Shown in pieces: positions 42,853 through 51,384 of a stretch of DNA of 64,000 bases. Positions within the stretch are counted from its first letter, which is position 1. Every line of letters starts with the position of its first letter. The notes under the pieces were generated by a model. That model was not told the DNA's origin and made no database searches. It was given only the letters and a program-made list of their open reading frames with translations. The stretch comes from Bradyrhizobium sp. AZCC 2262 (lineage in GTDB: Bacteria; Pseudomonadota; Alphaproteobacteria; Rhizobiales; Xanthobacteraceae). The stretch is from positions 6,138,001 to 6,202,000 of the forward strand of contig NZ_JAZHRT010000001.1 of assembly GCF_036924535.1 (NCBI RefSeq), in the 5' to 3' direction. The position numbers and the translations under genes are program-made.

Positions 42853-44094
42853 TTATCGTTCACCGCCTGCAGTCACAACGCCGCCCACAAAGGTCCAGTT
42901 CGTGCCGTCGAACTGGATTATCTGCCTCTGCCGCCACGGGATGCGACTTTCCGGAGTGACATTGACCTTTACGCCCGGGAGGAACAAAGTTGGCTCGTAG
43001 TCTTTAATATGGGTCGCCTCGTAAATTAGGTTTTCTCGCGTCAGATTGTCACCACATCGCTTTAGCGTGTCGATGAGCATCTGCGCCGCACTGTAGCCAA
43101 TGACCGCGAGCGCGTCCTCAGGTACCTCTGCCGGCGCCCATTTTTTCATGAACGTATAATACTCCATCATCCCGGGGTCCGCATCCCATTTGGAATCGCC
43201 AGGCTGTTTGTAAAATTGCACACTGACGGCGCCCACAGCATATTGCAGGCCAGCCGGCTTTAGCGAGGTCTCGATCACTGACGCGCCTGGCGCCAAAATT
43301 AGATATGGTTTCCAACCGAGCTCACCGATCTTGCGGATGCTCTGAGCACCAAATTTCGGCGCCGCTGACGCGACGAAGACGGTGTCGGCCCCAGACGACT
43401 GAAGCAAGATGATCTGAGAATCGATAGTCGGATAGCTCAGGTCGAATCCAACTTCCTTCACAATCATCGTTCCAGCCTTGTCACCCAGGCCAGCCCTCAT
43501 ACCCTCGAGATATGTCCTACCGCTTTCGTCGTTCTGATAAAGAATACCTATCTTGGCGTTCGGCTTCACCTCCAGCAAGTAAGCCGCCAACACTTTCGCC
43601 TCGACTGTCAACGTCGAATAGAATGTTGTCGTCCAGGGAAAGTTAACGGGGTCGATGGCCTTCGGAGTACCGGCCAGCGCCATTATTTGCGGGACCTGCG
43701 CGCTATTTAAATATTTGGCGACGGACAGATTTGGCGCTGATCCCATCGACGAAAACATTGCCAGGACTTCGTCACCTTCGACCAGGGAGCGCGTCTGTTC
43801 GACTGTCTTGGGCGGGCTGAATCCATCATCCTTCGAGATCAGGTTGATCGCGCGCCCGTTAATGCCCCCTTGAGCATTGATCATTTTGAAATAAGCGGTC
43901 TGGACCCTACCGACCGCACTCAGGCCGGATGCCCCGCCACTATATGGCATTGTCTGGCCGAACTTGATCGAGGTATCTGTTACGCCCGGACCGTATTTCT
44001 TCTCGGCCAAAGCAGGTTGAGAAACCGCAAGCAGAAACGCACCGACCGCGACCGCAACACTCCTTGAAACCATGTCCAATGAAACCATGTCCAA
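42853..44094 (-). CDS. ABC solute-binding protein (Peripla_BP_6), paralogue 3
   Basis: A 413-residue (or 406 from the second possible start) periplasmic binding protein. The signal peptide VAVAVGAFLLAVSQPALA ends near residue 30. The mature start VTDTSIKFGQTMPYSGGASG, GGINGRAINLISKDDGFSPP and the C-terminal RCGDNLTRENLIYEATHIKD match paralogues 1 and 2. The 5' end carries a 15-bp tandem duplication, so the protein begins MDMVSLDMVS and the true start is ambiguous (TTG at 44094, ATG at 44088 or 44073). It stands alone between two fragment mosaics. Confidence 0.92.
   Translation of the reverse strand: MDMVSLDMVSRSVAVAVGAFLLAVSQPALAEKKYGPGVTDTSIKFGQTMPYSGGASGLSAVGRVQTAYFKMINAQGGINGRAINLISKDDGFSPPKTVEQTRSLVEGDEVLAMFSSMGSAPNLSVAKYLNSAQVPQIMALAGTPKAIDPVNFPWTTTFYSTLTVEAKVLAAYLLEVKPNAKIGILYQNDESGRTYLEGMRAGLGDKAGTMIVKEVGFDLSYPTIDSQIILLQSSGADTVFVASAAPKFGAQSIRKIGELGWKPYLILAPGASVIETSLKPAGLQYAVGAVSVQFYKQPGDSKWDADPGMMEYYTFMKKWAPAEVPEDALAVIGYSAAQMLIDTLKRCGDNLTRENLIYEATHIKDYEPTLFLPGVKVNVTPESRIPWRQRQIIQFDGTNWTFVGGVVTAGGER
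44065..44094. repeat. 15-bp tandem duplication at a gene start
   Basis: TGAAACCATGTCCAA occurs twice back to back (44065-44079, 44080-44094). In the minus-strand gene this duplicates five codons (MDMVS/LDMVS) and the candidate start codon. A recent slippage event is likely. Confidence 0.9.
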
Positions 44095-44255
44095 ATCCTT
44101 GGCGTTTGAGAAGGCCTGCCAGATAAACTAATACACATCCCCGTGGGCTGACGCCCACGGCGCAGCAAACGACGATCTCGAGGATCGACGAAATCGAGTA
44201 GCGAACGGGTTTGTCAGCCGCCAGCAGACTCTAGCGTCGGCCGCTTCACGCCAAG

Positions 44256-44425
44256 AGCCGCAGATTTGCCTCACAAAGATACAGACGTCTTCCTTGCTGA
44301 TGATCCCGAGGTCCGGCAGCCCATCGAAGCCGACATCGCAGCGCCTGACAGATAGAGCGCCTTGAAACCGGCTTGCTTCGTCTGCAATGCCCCGGCATCC
44401 TCAGGATGCCCGGTCCCGTCAACAG
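44256..44425 (-). pseudogene. Fragment of the PEP-mutase/isocitrate-lyase family gene
   Basis: Copy of about 17630-17815 of the intact lyase gene in the same orientation, covering residues about 20-80 (LTGPGILRMPG ... ISKEDV). It has internal deletions relative to the parent, including loss of about 20 bases near 44388. It is followed within about 15 bases by a copy of the promoter sequence that precedes the parent operon. Confidence 0.85.
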
Positions 44426-44437
44426 TTCGTGCCTGCG

Positions 44438-44520
44438 CACCATGCGGACCGGGGAAGCCATTGTCTAAGATTGCTTGCGACCGACGTCATACGGGTTGCG
44501 TATGGTTCGGTGCGCGGCGC
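44438..44520. repeat. Copy of the monooxygenase-GntR intergenic sequence
   Basis: Matches about 19625-19710, including ACCGGGGAAGCCATTGTCTA and AGATTGCTTGCGACC. In the parent this lies directly upstream of the FAD monooxygenase; here it abuts the lyase fragment, with the whole 1.7-kb monooxygenase missing. The copy stops before the 16-bp operator. Confidence 0.82.
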
Positions 44521-44566
44521 CTTTCCGTATGATAGCCGCGCGAATTCAGTGGCAGCAAAGTATCGT

Positions 44567-45337
44567 TTAGAAATTACCCCCATCGAGCGTTAGTCGTTGA
44601 GCAGCAATATAGCGCGCTTTATCCGAGATTAAGAACGCGACTGTATTCGCGACGTCGGACGGTTGGCAAACGAAGCCAAATGGCATCTTAGCATCAACAT
44701 CTCGCATACTTTCGATCCCCGCGCGCATTCTCATGAAACCAAGACCCATGTCGGTATCGGTAAGACCTGGAGCGACTATGTTGACGCGGATGCCGTGAGA
44801 TCGCTCTTCACGCGCCAGGACGCCCGCCATCGCTTCCATTGCAGCCTTAGCCATGATGTAAGTGCCCATATTTCTGCCGAGCATCTGAACGCTCGAGGAA
44901 GACACCATTATAACATCTCCTCGCTCGTGTTTTCTCATCTGGGGCACCAGTGCGCGACACAGTGTAAGGGGTCCGTAAACGTGAGCGCGCATGAGAAGAT
45001 CTAGATGATCCAGCCGGCTTTCTGTAATTTGAGGCCGTCCTACAACACCACTTCCGAAGCCGGCGTTATTGATTAGAATGTGGATCGCGCCGAAGGCTGC
45101 GAGTGCCTGCTCGGCAAGCGTCTGAGCTTCCGCCTCCACCGTGACATCTGCGCCAAATATTTCAGCTCTTCGACCCATCGCTCGAACTTCCTGAGCGATC
45201 CGATGTGCTGAGTCTTCGCTGGTGCGGTACCCAATCGCGAGATCGATCCCATTCCGGGCCAAAGCTAAACACGTCGAAGCTCCAATACCGCGGCTTCCTC
45301 CGGTTACGAGAGCGACTCTCTGAGGTCCCGACCCCAT
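44567..45337 (-). CDS. Short-chain dehydrogenase/reductase (FabG-like)
   Basis: A 256-residue SDR. VTGGSRGIGASTCLALA near residues 11-27, LINNAGFGSG near 90, VSSSSVQMLG with the catalytic Ser near 145 and YIMAKAAMEAM with Tyr-x3-Lys near 160, VAPGLTDTDMG, and an ending LTLDGGNF. AAAGGAAAA precedes the ATG at 45337. It probably oxidises or reduces a 3-hydroxy/3-oxoacyl-CoA or cyclic alcohol. It is isolated between fragments, so its operon partners are unclear. Confidence 0.92.
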   Translation of the reverse strand: MGSGPQRVALVTGGSRGIGASTCLALARNGIDLAIGYRTSEDSAHRIAQEVRAMGRRAEIFGADVTVEAEAQTLAEQALAAFGAIHILINNAGFGSGVVGRPQITESRLDHLDLLMRAHVYGPLTLCRALVPQMRKHERGDVIMVSSSSVQMLGRNMGTYIMAKAAMEAMAGVLAREERSHGIRVNIVAPGLTDTDMGLGFMRMRAGIESMRDVDAKMPFGFVCQPSDVANTVAFLISDKARYIAAQRLTLDGGNF

Positions 45338-45375
45338 TACATTTTCCTTTCAAGATCGCGCGCTAGCGTGCGTCA

Positions 45376-45580
45376 CCGGCGACAACTTCGCCAACTTGCG
45401 GGAATAGAAGCGCGCAACTTAGTAAAAGGCACGTTCTGTAGTTTGCGTTTTTCGGCACTTGCCAAGGAAACGCGGCCCAAGAGTGCCAACAGTGAGATGG
45501 TCTCGGTGCGAATACAAAGACTCATTGCGGATGACCTTAGAGGATTTACGTATAGTAAACGCGAAACGCGACGTGCCTAT
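45376..45580. repeat. Dispersed segment, copy B
   Basis: Degraded copy of 29443-29685 (binding-protein 5' end and upstream region), aligned with gaps. In the plus direction all three copies read through the peptide-like LIADDLRGFTYS or close variants. No binding-protein body adjoins it. Confidence 0.75.
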
Positions 45581-45715
45581 TATGGACGAGAACTGAAACA
45601 CGAAGCCGCGGACGAAGGCGACGTCGTCGCAACACTTAGGCAAGCCGCGCACACTCAGCTTGCGGAGATCAACCGCGCCTGGAGAAGGTCGTTCAGCAGC
45701 ATTCCGCTAGATAGA

Positions 45716-46072
45716 GATGTGGAATCCGCCGTCAACCGCGATGTGTTGACCCGTAATAATGAAGCGGCGTCAGAGAGCAGAAAGCAAACGGGCTTCACGG
45801 CCTCTTCCGCCTGTGCCCAACGGCCCATCGGGATCCGCGCCAAAATGCCATCGCGAAATTAGTCGCCCGGATCGTTTCCGTCATGGGGGTTTTGCCCACT
45901 CCGAAACAAACCGAATTCGTGCGGCGCCGAACTTCGACCATTCCTTTGCGGCCGTCATTGTCATCCCTAGAAGACCACTTTTCGCCGCTGCAATCGCGCG
46001 CCCAATCCCCTGCGCGCTGTGCCCGTAACAACAATTACTTTTCCCCTTAAAGACATCACCTCTTCCATCCTC
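45716..46072 (-). pseudogene. Degraded copy of the SDR at 29953-30723
   Basis: The C-terminal part IPMGRWAQAEEAVKPVCFLLSD is readable at 45760-45840 with a frameshift near 45770 (YITGQHIAVDGG is disrupted). Another piece around 45880-45990 keeps NSVCFGVGKTPMTE and KWSSRDDND-like out-of-frame sequence. About 130 central residues, including the catalytic Ser, are deleted, and only a trace of the N-terminus remains before 46072. Confidence 0.85.
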
Positions 46073-46230
46073 TGCTCCTTTTTGCTTCGACTGATCCTCC
46101 GGTTCTCTCTTATGTCCGGTCTGAAATCAAACGTAAGTTCGTCTCTACTAATAGGATAGCAGTATCACCGGATACTATAAGGATATTAGACGCCGCCTTC
46201 GGAAGGCTGTCATAAGTACTCTCTCTAAGC
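46073..46230. repeat. Copy of the SDR upstream region (30724-30890)
   Basis: Matches the sequence upstream of the intact SDR, including AGGATAGCAGTATCACCGGA and CGCCTTCGGAAGGCTGTCAT. With 45376-46072 it forms one duplicated block collinear with 29443-30890. It now lies upstream of a plus-strand P450 gene, where it could serve as that gene's promoter region. Confidence 0.8.
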
Positions 46231-46451
46231 GCGCTCACCCAATAAAAGCGCGTCACCCAGCAAAAACAATAACGACGCAAAGATAGTTGCAACGAGGAAA
46301 ACGCCGTTTCTACTTCATTGTGCATGAAGCTAGCCAACAGTACCGCGATCCGGCCTTGCGGCTATCCCTGATGGTCTCAATCAACGCCTCCAGACCGCCG
46401 AAATTCGTCGAATTGAATGCATTTGCCAACGTCACGGCACACAAGGGCATC

Positions 46452-47720
46452 ATGGACAAAGGCATTATGAGCAAGACCATGGACAGCAAGATTGTTGCAA
46501 CAACTACCTACTCAACGCCGGGCGCATACGACGATCTGTTTCGCGACCTTCGGCGCGACGATCCAGTCCATTGGACCGAGCCCGAAGGTTATCATCCGTT
46601 CTGGACTGTCAGCAGACATTCGGACGTCATGGAAATCGAACGCCAAAATGATCGATTCACCAACGAACAGCGTATAATCCTTCAGCTCGCCGCGGACGAC
46701 GAACGGATGAAGGCTGCAACTGGAAGCGTGTCCAGTGTTCGAACCCTGGTCAGCATGGACAATCCTGATCATCGGGTTTACCGCGCGCTGACCCAAGGCT
46801 GGTTTATGCCGCCAAACTTGAAGAAGTTGGAAGAGGGACTCACCATTCTTGCGAGGGAATTTGTCGATCGCCTCGAGGCCCTAGGTGGACGCTGCGATTT
46901 TGTGAAAGACGTCGCGGTGTGGTATCCACTGCGCGTCATTATGATGATCCTCGGAGTCCAGCGCGAGGACGATGCGCTGATGCTGAGTTTGACGCGAGAG
47001 CTGTTCGGTTCGAATGATCCGGACGTGATGCGAGGACGTACGAGTTCACAAGTGCGTTTGGACGCGGTTAAACGATTTTCGGAGTATTTTGGTAGGCTGT
47101 CGGCGGAACGCCATTCGGATCCGCGCGATGACCTTACTACGGTGCTCGCCAACGCGACCATCGCTGGAAAGCCGATCGATGCTCGCGAGGCAATTTCGTA
47201 CTTTGTGATTGTCGCCACCGCCGGCCACGACACGACGAGCGCCAGCACCGCTGGCGGACTTCTTGCGCTGATGCAAAATCCGGACGAACTCAGAAAGCTC
47301 AAGGACAATCCCGCCCTGATACCGAGCGCCATTGAGGAAATGTTCCGTTGGGTGACTCCGGTCAAGCACTTTTTCCGCACCGCGCAGGAAGATTACGTGT
47401 TGCGCGGTCGCAATATCAAAGCGGGCGACTCTCTCATGATGTGCTACCAGTCGGCCAATCGGGACGAGGAGGCATTTAACGATCCCTTCTCGTTCAAGGT
47501 CGATCGATCGCCCAACCGTCACCTGGCCTTCGGTTATGGCGCGCATCTTTGCCTCGGCATGCACCTAGCCAGAATGGAAATGCGCGCGCTTTACGCTCAA
47601 TTGTTACCGCGCCTCGATGCCGTAAGCCTCGATGGCGATGTGTCATGGGCGGATGCCAATTTCGTGTGCGGCCTCGAACGGCTTCCCATCAGTTACACGA
47701 TGCGGAAAGTTGCGGCGTAG
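46452..47720 (+). CDS. Cytochrome P450 (linalool/terpenoid-hydroxylase-like)
   Basis: A soluble P450 of about 422 residues. The I-helix VATAGHDTTSAS is at about 254-265, ExxR in EEMFR at about 295-299 and the heme loop FGYGAHLCLGMHLARME at about 360-376 with Cys near 367. Start is uncertain: 46452 has AAGGG 6 bases upstream; 46371, 46467 and 46287 are in frame. Unlike the first P450 it has no adjacent ferredoxin or reductase, so it may borrow them from the 7-14 kb operon. It precedes two acyl-CoA dehydrogenases. Confidence 0.93.
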   Translation: MDKGIMSKTMDSKIVATTTYSTPGAYDDLFRDLRRDDPVHWTEPEGYHPFWTVSRHSDVMEIERQNDRFTNEQRIILQLAADDERMKAATGSVSSVRTLVSMDNPDHRVYRALTQGWFMPPNLKKLEEGLTILAREFVDRLEALGGRCDFVKDVAVWYPLRVIMMILGVQREDDALMLSLTRELFGSNDPDVMRGRTSSQVRLDAVKRFSEYFGRLSAERHSDPRDDLTTVLANATIAGKPIDAREAISYFVIVATAGHDTTSASTAGGLLALMQNPDELRKLKDNPALIPSAIEEMFRWVTPVKHFFRTAQEDYVLRGRNIKAGDSLMMCYQSANRDEEAFNDPFSFKVDRSPNRHLAFGYGAHLCLGMHLARMEMRALYAQLLPRLDAVSLDGDVSWADANFVCGLERLPISYTMRKVAA

Positions 47721-47796
47721 TGAAAGAATGAGTGAACCAGGTCAATTCATCAGAAACTCGAAAACTCGACCGAGAACCCACGGATAAAGGTTGCAA

Positions 47797-47895
47797 ATGG
47801 AAATCCAAGCGGCAATTGCACGGCATCCAGAAATCGCAAGCCCGCGGGGACAGGCCGTGGACGCGCTAATCATTAGTAAGGAGGCAGCGCGATGA
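47797..47895 (+). CDS. Possible 32-residue leader ORF
   Basis: An ATG at 47797 preceded by AAAGG opens a 32-codon frame (MEIQAAIARHPEIASPRGQA...) whose TGA overlaps the next gene's ATG as ATGA. The perfect TAAGGAGG site of the dehydrogenase lies inside this frame. It could be a translational coupling leader or chance. No family is recognised. Confidence 0.3.
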   Translation: MEIQAAIARHPEIASPRGQAVDALIISKEAAR

Positions 47896-48962
47896 CAGAC
47901 AAGGAGACCGGCGATCGCGCGGAAACCCTTGCGCTCATTGTTGGAAGCGCGGCCTTTCTCGAATCGTTGGAACAATTGCGGCGCGCGCGTGCGCTTCGAG
48001 GTCATCGGCCAGGAATTAGCCGCGACTTCTGGGAACAAGTTTCAAAGCTCGGCTGGCTTTCGCTGCGCGTGCCAAACGAACAGGGCGGCATCGGTCTTGG
48101 AATTCAGGAGTTATGCGTTCTCTCCGAGCGTTTGGGAGCCTGTATGGCGCCCGAGCCCGTTCCAGAGGCGATATGCACCGCGCCTTTTCTGAGCGGCACT
48201 CTTCTCGAAGACGTGATGAGTGGATCCTTGATCGTGCTGCCGGCATGGCAGGAACGCGCGGGGGACCTTGAATCGAAAGCGCCGACGGTTCGCTTGGCGC
48301 AAGGCAAGCTGATCGGGTCGAAAAAATACGTTCATATGGCTGAGGCCGCAGGCGGCTTCGTGGTTACGACCTCTAACGGACTGCAATTTGTACGAAAGGA
48401 TGCACCCGGACTAAGTGTGCTGACGACGCCCCTGCAGGATGGTGGGCATTTTTCCGAATTGACGTTCGACAACACGCCGACCGAGCCGATCAAGGGGTCC
48501 TTCGAAACGGTCCAGGAAGAAATTACGCTTGGAATCGCTGCTTACCTGCTGGGCGTCATGCGCAGAGCGTTCGCGATCACAAAGGATTACGTTACGACGC
48601 GGACGCAATTTGATCGATCGATCGGTAGTTTTCAGGTCATCCAGCATCGCATGGTAGATCTCTATATCCAGATTCAGCTGGTGAGCGCATCCATCCAGCA
48701 GGCCGCAGCGATACTGGAATCGAGCCCCTCTCTTGCGGCAGCGAAACAGGCAGTGTCACGGGCGAAGGCTCGTGCTTCGGATGTGGCTCTTCTGGTCACA
48801 AGGCAGGCGGTTCAACTTCATGGCGGCATTGGCTACACGGATGAAGCCGACATAGGCTTGTTCCTGCGCAAAGCGATGGCCCTTATGAATTGCTACGGAT
48901 CAGCGACTGCGCACCGCGCTCGCTATTTGACGCTTGTATGCGCAGCACGAGGAAAGTTGTGA
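47892..48962 (+). CDS. Acyl-CoA dehydrogenase, small subunit type
   Basis: A 356-residue acyl-CoA dehydrogenase of the diverged kind that pairs with a second dehydrogenase (FadE/ChsE-like heteromers). Seen are WEQVSKLGWLSLRVPNEQGG near 50 and the C-terminal helical domain with TTRTQFDRSIGSFQVIQHRM and QAVQLHGGIGYTDEADIGLF. The middle FAD-contact region is shortened. Perfect TAAGGAGG precedes the ATG, and the stop overlaps the next gene's start (TGATG), which supports a 1:1 complex. Confidence 0.9.
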   Translation: MTDKETGDRAETLALIVGSAAFLESLEQLRRARALRGHRPGISRDFWEQVSKLGWLSLRVPNEQGGIGLGIQELCVLSERLGACMAPEPVPEAICTAPFLSGTLLEDVMSGSLIVLPAWQERAGDLESKAPTVRLAQGKLIGSKKYVHMAEAAGGFVVTTSNGLQFVRKDAPGLSVLTTPLQDGGHFSELTFDNTPTEPIKGSFETVQEEITLGIAAYLLGVMRRAFAITKDYVTTRTQFDRSIGSFQVIQHRMVDLYIQIQLVSASIQQAAAILESSPSLAAAKQAVSRAKARASDVALLVTRQAVQLHGGIGYTDEADIGLFLRKAMALMNCYGSATAHRARYLTLVCAARGKL

Positions 48963-50113
48963 TGTTGCAAGTCGCTTCCGACAATGAACTGAGCGACGAG
49001 GAATTTCGGTTACGTGCGCGCGAGTGGATTGCGGACAATTACCCCTTCGAAGTGCGCAATTCACCAAAGCGGGTTCCGTTCGAGGTTGCCCTGCCCTGGT
49101 ATCAGGCGCTTCATGCGCGCGGCTGGCTGGCGCCCGGCTGGCCGGTGGAGTATGGCGGGCAAGGCATGTCGTCCGTCAGGCAGCTGATCATCACGGAGGA
49201 ATTGGCCCGCTTCGGCGCCGTTCGCCTAAATGAAACTGGTATCGTCATGATCGGCCCGCTCATCATCCATTACGGGACCGACGCCCAGCGAGCCCATTTT
49301 CTTCCCCGGATTCTGTCGGGCGAAGACGCCTGGTGCCAAGGATATAGCGAACCGAATGCCGGGTCCGACCTTGCGAGCCTCAAATCCAGGGCTGAGCGCC
49401 AAGGAGATGAATGGGTCATCAACGGCGAAAAGATCTGGACGACGAGAGGCGCGAATTGCAACTGGATGTTCGGGCTTTTCAGGACAAGCCAAGAGAAGCG
49501 AAAGCAGGAGGGTATCAGCTTTCTGCTCTTGCCTATGGATGCTCCGGGCATCAGCGTTAGGCCCATTCTCGACATTTCGGGCGATGAGGATCTGTGCCAG
49601 GTTCGCTTCGAAAATGTGAGAGTGCCAGCCGATTATCTGGTCGGTGGAGTCGGTCAGGGATGGAAAATGGCAAACGCCATTTTAGGCTTCGAGCGAATTT
49701 CGCTAGGATCTCCAAAGCAATCGGAAAATGCTCTTGCCCAACTTAATGAGGTCATGAGACGGGTCAAGGCATGGGACGATCCCGTTTCGGTGAGCAGGTA
49801 CGTTCAACTGCGCCTGGATCTGGAAGATCACACAGCGCTCTATCAGACATTCGTCGATCGTCTTCGGGACGGCGGCGACTTGGGCGCCGACGTGTCCATG
49901 CTGAAGATAAACCAGTCGGAGCTTTATCAGAGGTTGACCGAATGGACGCTCCTGATCTGCGAGGAAGATGCGGGCCGGGTCGGTGCCCTGCCGGGCACTG
50001 ACGTCTCGGTCGGCGAACAATTTCTCATCGCCAGACCGACCACCATTTTTGGCGGAACATCGGAAATTCAGCGCAATATTCTGGCCGCGGGCGTCCTGGG
50101 ACTTCCGAGATAG
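48962..50113 (+). CDS. Acyl-CoA dehydrogenase, partner subunit
   Basis: A 383-residue acyl-CoA dehydrogenase. FAD/substrate motifs: WCQGYSEPNAGSDLASLKSR near 115, GEKIWTTRGANCNWMFGLF near 150 and FGGTSEIQRNILA near 362. The Glu of the MCAD-type YEG motif is replaced by Gly (FGGTSE), whereas ILGFERISLG near 240 places a Glu where isovaleryl-CoA dehydrogenase and ChsE-type enzymes have theirs. It is coupled to the preceding gene by a TGATG overlap; the start at 48962 is preceded by AGGAAAG. Confidence 0.92.
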   Translation: MLQVASDNELSDEEFRLRAREWIADNYPFEVRNSPKRVPFEVALPWYQALHARGWLAPGWPVEYGGQGMSSVRQLIITEELARFGAVRLNETGIVMIGPLIIHYGTDAQRAHFLPRILSGEDAWCQGYSEPNAGSDLASLKSRAERQGDEWVINGEKIWTTRGANCNWMFGLFRTSQEKRKQEGISFLLLPMDAPGISVRPILDISGDEDLCQVRFENVRVPADYLVGGVGQGWKMANAILGFERISLGSPKQSENALAQLNEVMRRVKAWDDPVSVSRYVQLRLDLEDHTALYQTFVDRLRDGGDLGADVSMLKINQSELYQRLTEWTLLICEEDAGRVGALPGTDVSVGEQFLIARPTTIFGGTSEIQRNILAAGVLGLPR

Positions 50114-50224
50114 AACGGCCTGTCTTGGACTTTATTCTACCAATCATGCCGCTTGAGATTATCTTCGAGTCAGTTGAATAGCGACACGCTAAACATCATG
50201 CAACTCCGAAGGCCGCCACTCAAA

Positions 50225-51077
50225 ATGGAAACAGAAATCAGCTCTTCGGAGCGCTCGGTCGGACAAACCCCGAAGGTTGCCCTCGTCACTGGTGGCACGC
50301 GAGGAATGGGGCGCGTCATGGTGCAAGCGCTTCTTGAGGAAGGGTTCATCGTTGTCGCTCTCGGGCGATACGAGAAAAGCACCCGTGAATTGCGCGAGGC
50401 GCTCGGCGGCAATACGGAACGGCTACGAACGATGTTTGTTGATCTCGCCTCAGGTCAGGCGCCGGAAGATACGGTCGCGAAGGTCCTCGAAAGCGAAAGG
50501 CGGATCGACGTACTGATTAATAATGCCGGCATCGGCACGGGCTCCATCCGGGCGGATAGCTGGCAAAATCCCGTGCCATTTTGGGAGGTTACGGCAGAGC
50601 AGTGGCGCGAATTCAGCGCAATCCATGCTGAAGTGACTCTTCCGGCTCGCACGGGCCGTTACGCCGGCGATGATTGCGCGGCGATGGGGACGCCTTATCG
50701 TCAATACCACGGGTCTCAACAGCATGATCTATCGCGGGCGCATTCCTTACGGCCCATGCAAGGCATCGGCTGAGGCGGCGGCCGCCGTCATGGCTGCCGA
50801 TTTGGAAGGAACCGGCGTCACATCCAATGTCCTCGTCCCAGGCGGTCCCGTTAATACGGACTTCGTGCCCATGCAATCCGGCCTCGACCGGAAAGCGATG
50901 CTGCAACCGAAAATCATGGCCGAACCGTTGAAGTGGCTGGTCTCCGATCAGGCCAACAACTTTACCGCCCGACGCATCGTCGCGGCCGAATGGCGCGTGG
51001 AAAGCAATCCGGAGGCCTGTTCCTCACCGATCGCATGGATGGGACTAGGACGCCCGACCATCCTTCCGAAAAGCTGA
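50225..51077 (+). pseudogene. SDR gene with a single-base frameshift
   Basis: The first part (VALVTGGTRGMGRVMVQALL, INNAGIGTGS) and second part (RRWGRLIVNTTGLNSMIYRG, PYGPCKASAEAAAAV) together form one SDR, with Tyr-x3-Lys in YGPCKAS. They are in different frames: one extra G in GGG near 50662 would, if removed, restore ARTAVTPAMIARRWG. Everything else looks well preserved, so this is a young lesion or a sequencing error. It follows the dehydrogenase pair by 111 bases. Its 3' end touches an IS fragment. Confidence 0.82.
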
Positions 51078-51384
51078 GGCGCCGATTGACACCGAGACTG
51101 CAAACGCCGAAGCCGGGTGTTCTCCGCCTCCAACTCCTTCAGCCATTTCACCTGGTCGCCCCTCAACCCGCCATACTCATTCCGCCAGCAATAGAATGTA
51201 ACTTCCGTCACCCCTATCGATCGGATCGCTTCAGCGACCGGTTTGCCCTGCGCTGTCAGCACTTCAACCTGCCGCAACTTCGCGACAATCTCTTCCGCCA
51301 TATGTCTCTTCTCGGGCATTCTGCATCCCCCATCAGGCTTAAAGCCATACTTCAGGGAGGACCACTTTCAAGGGGGGCAGACCA
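51078..51384 (-). mobile_element. IS3-family transposase OrfA fragment with one terminal end
   Basis: From an ATG at 51319 the reading MPEKRHMAEEIVAKLRQVEV, LTAQGKPVAEAIRSIGVTEV, TFYCWRNEYGGLRGDQVKWL is the N-terminal HTH of an IS3-family OrfA. It loses frame after ENTRLRR near 51115 and stops at the SDR end; OrfB is absent. The outside end GGGCAGACCA at 51375-51384, with AGGACCACTTTCA inside it, looks like the element's terminal repeat. Only one end survives, so it cannot move. Confidence 0.82.

Noticed and set aside
50948..51077. Transposase frame continuing through the SDR 3' end
   Set aside because: After ENTRLRR the reading loses similarity to OrfA and coincides with SDR coding sequence on the other strand.
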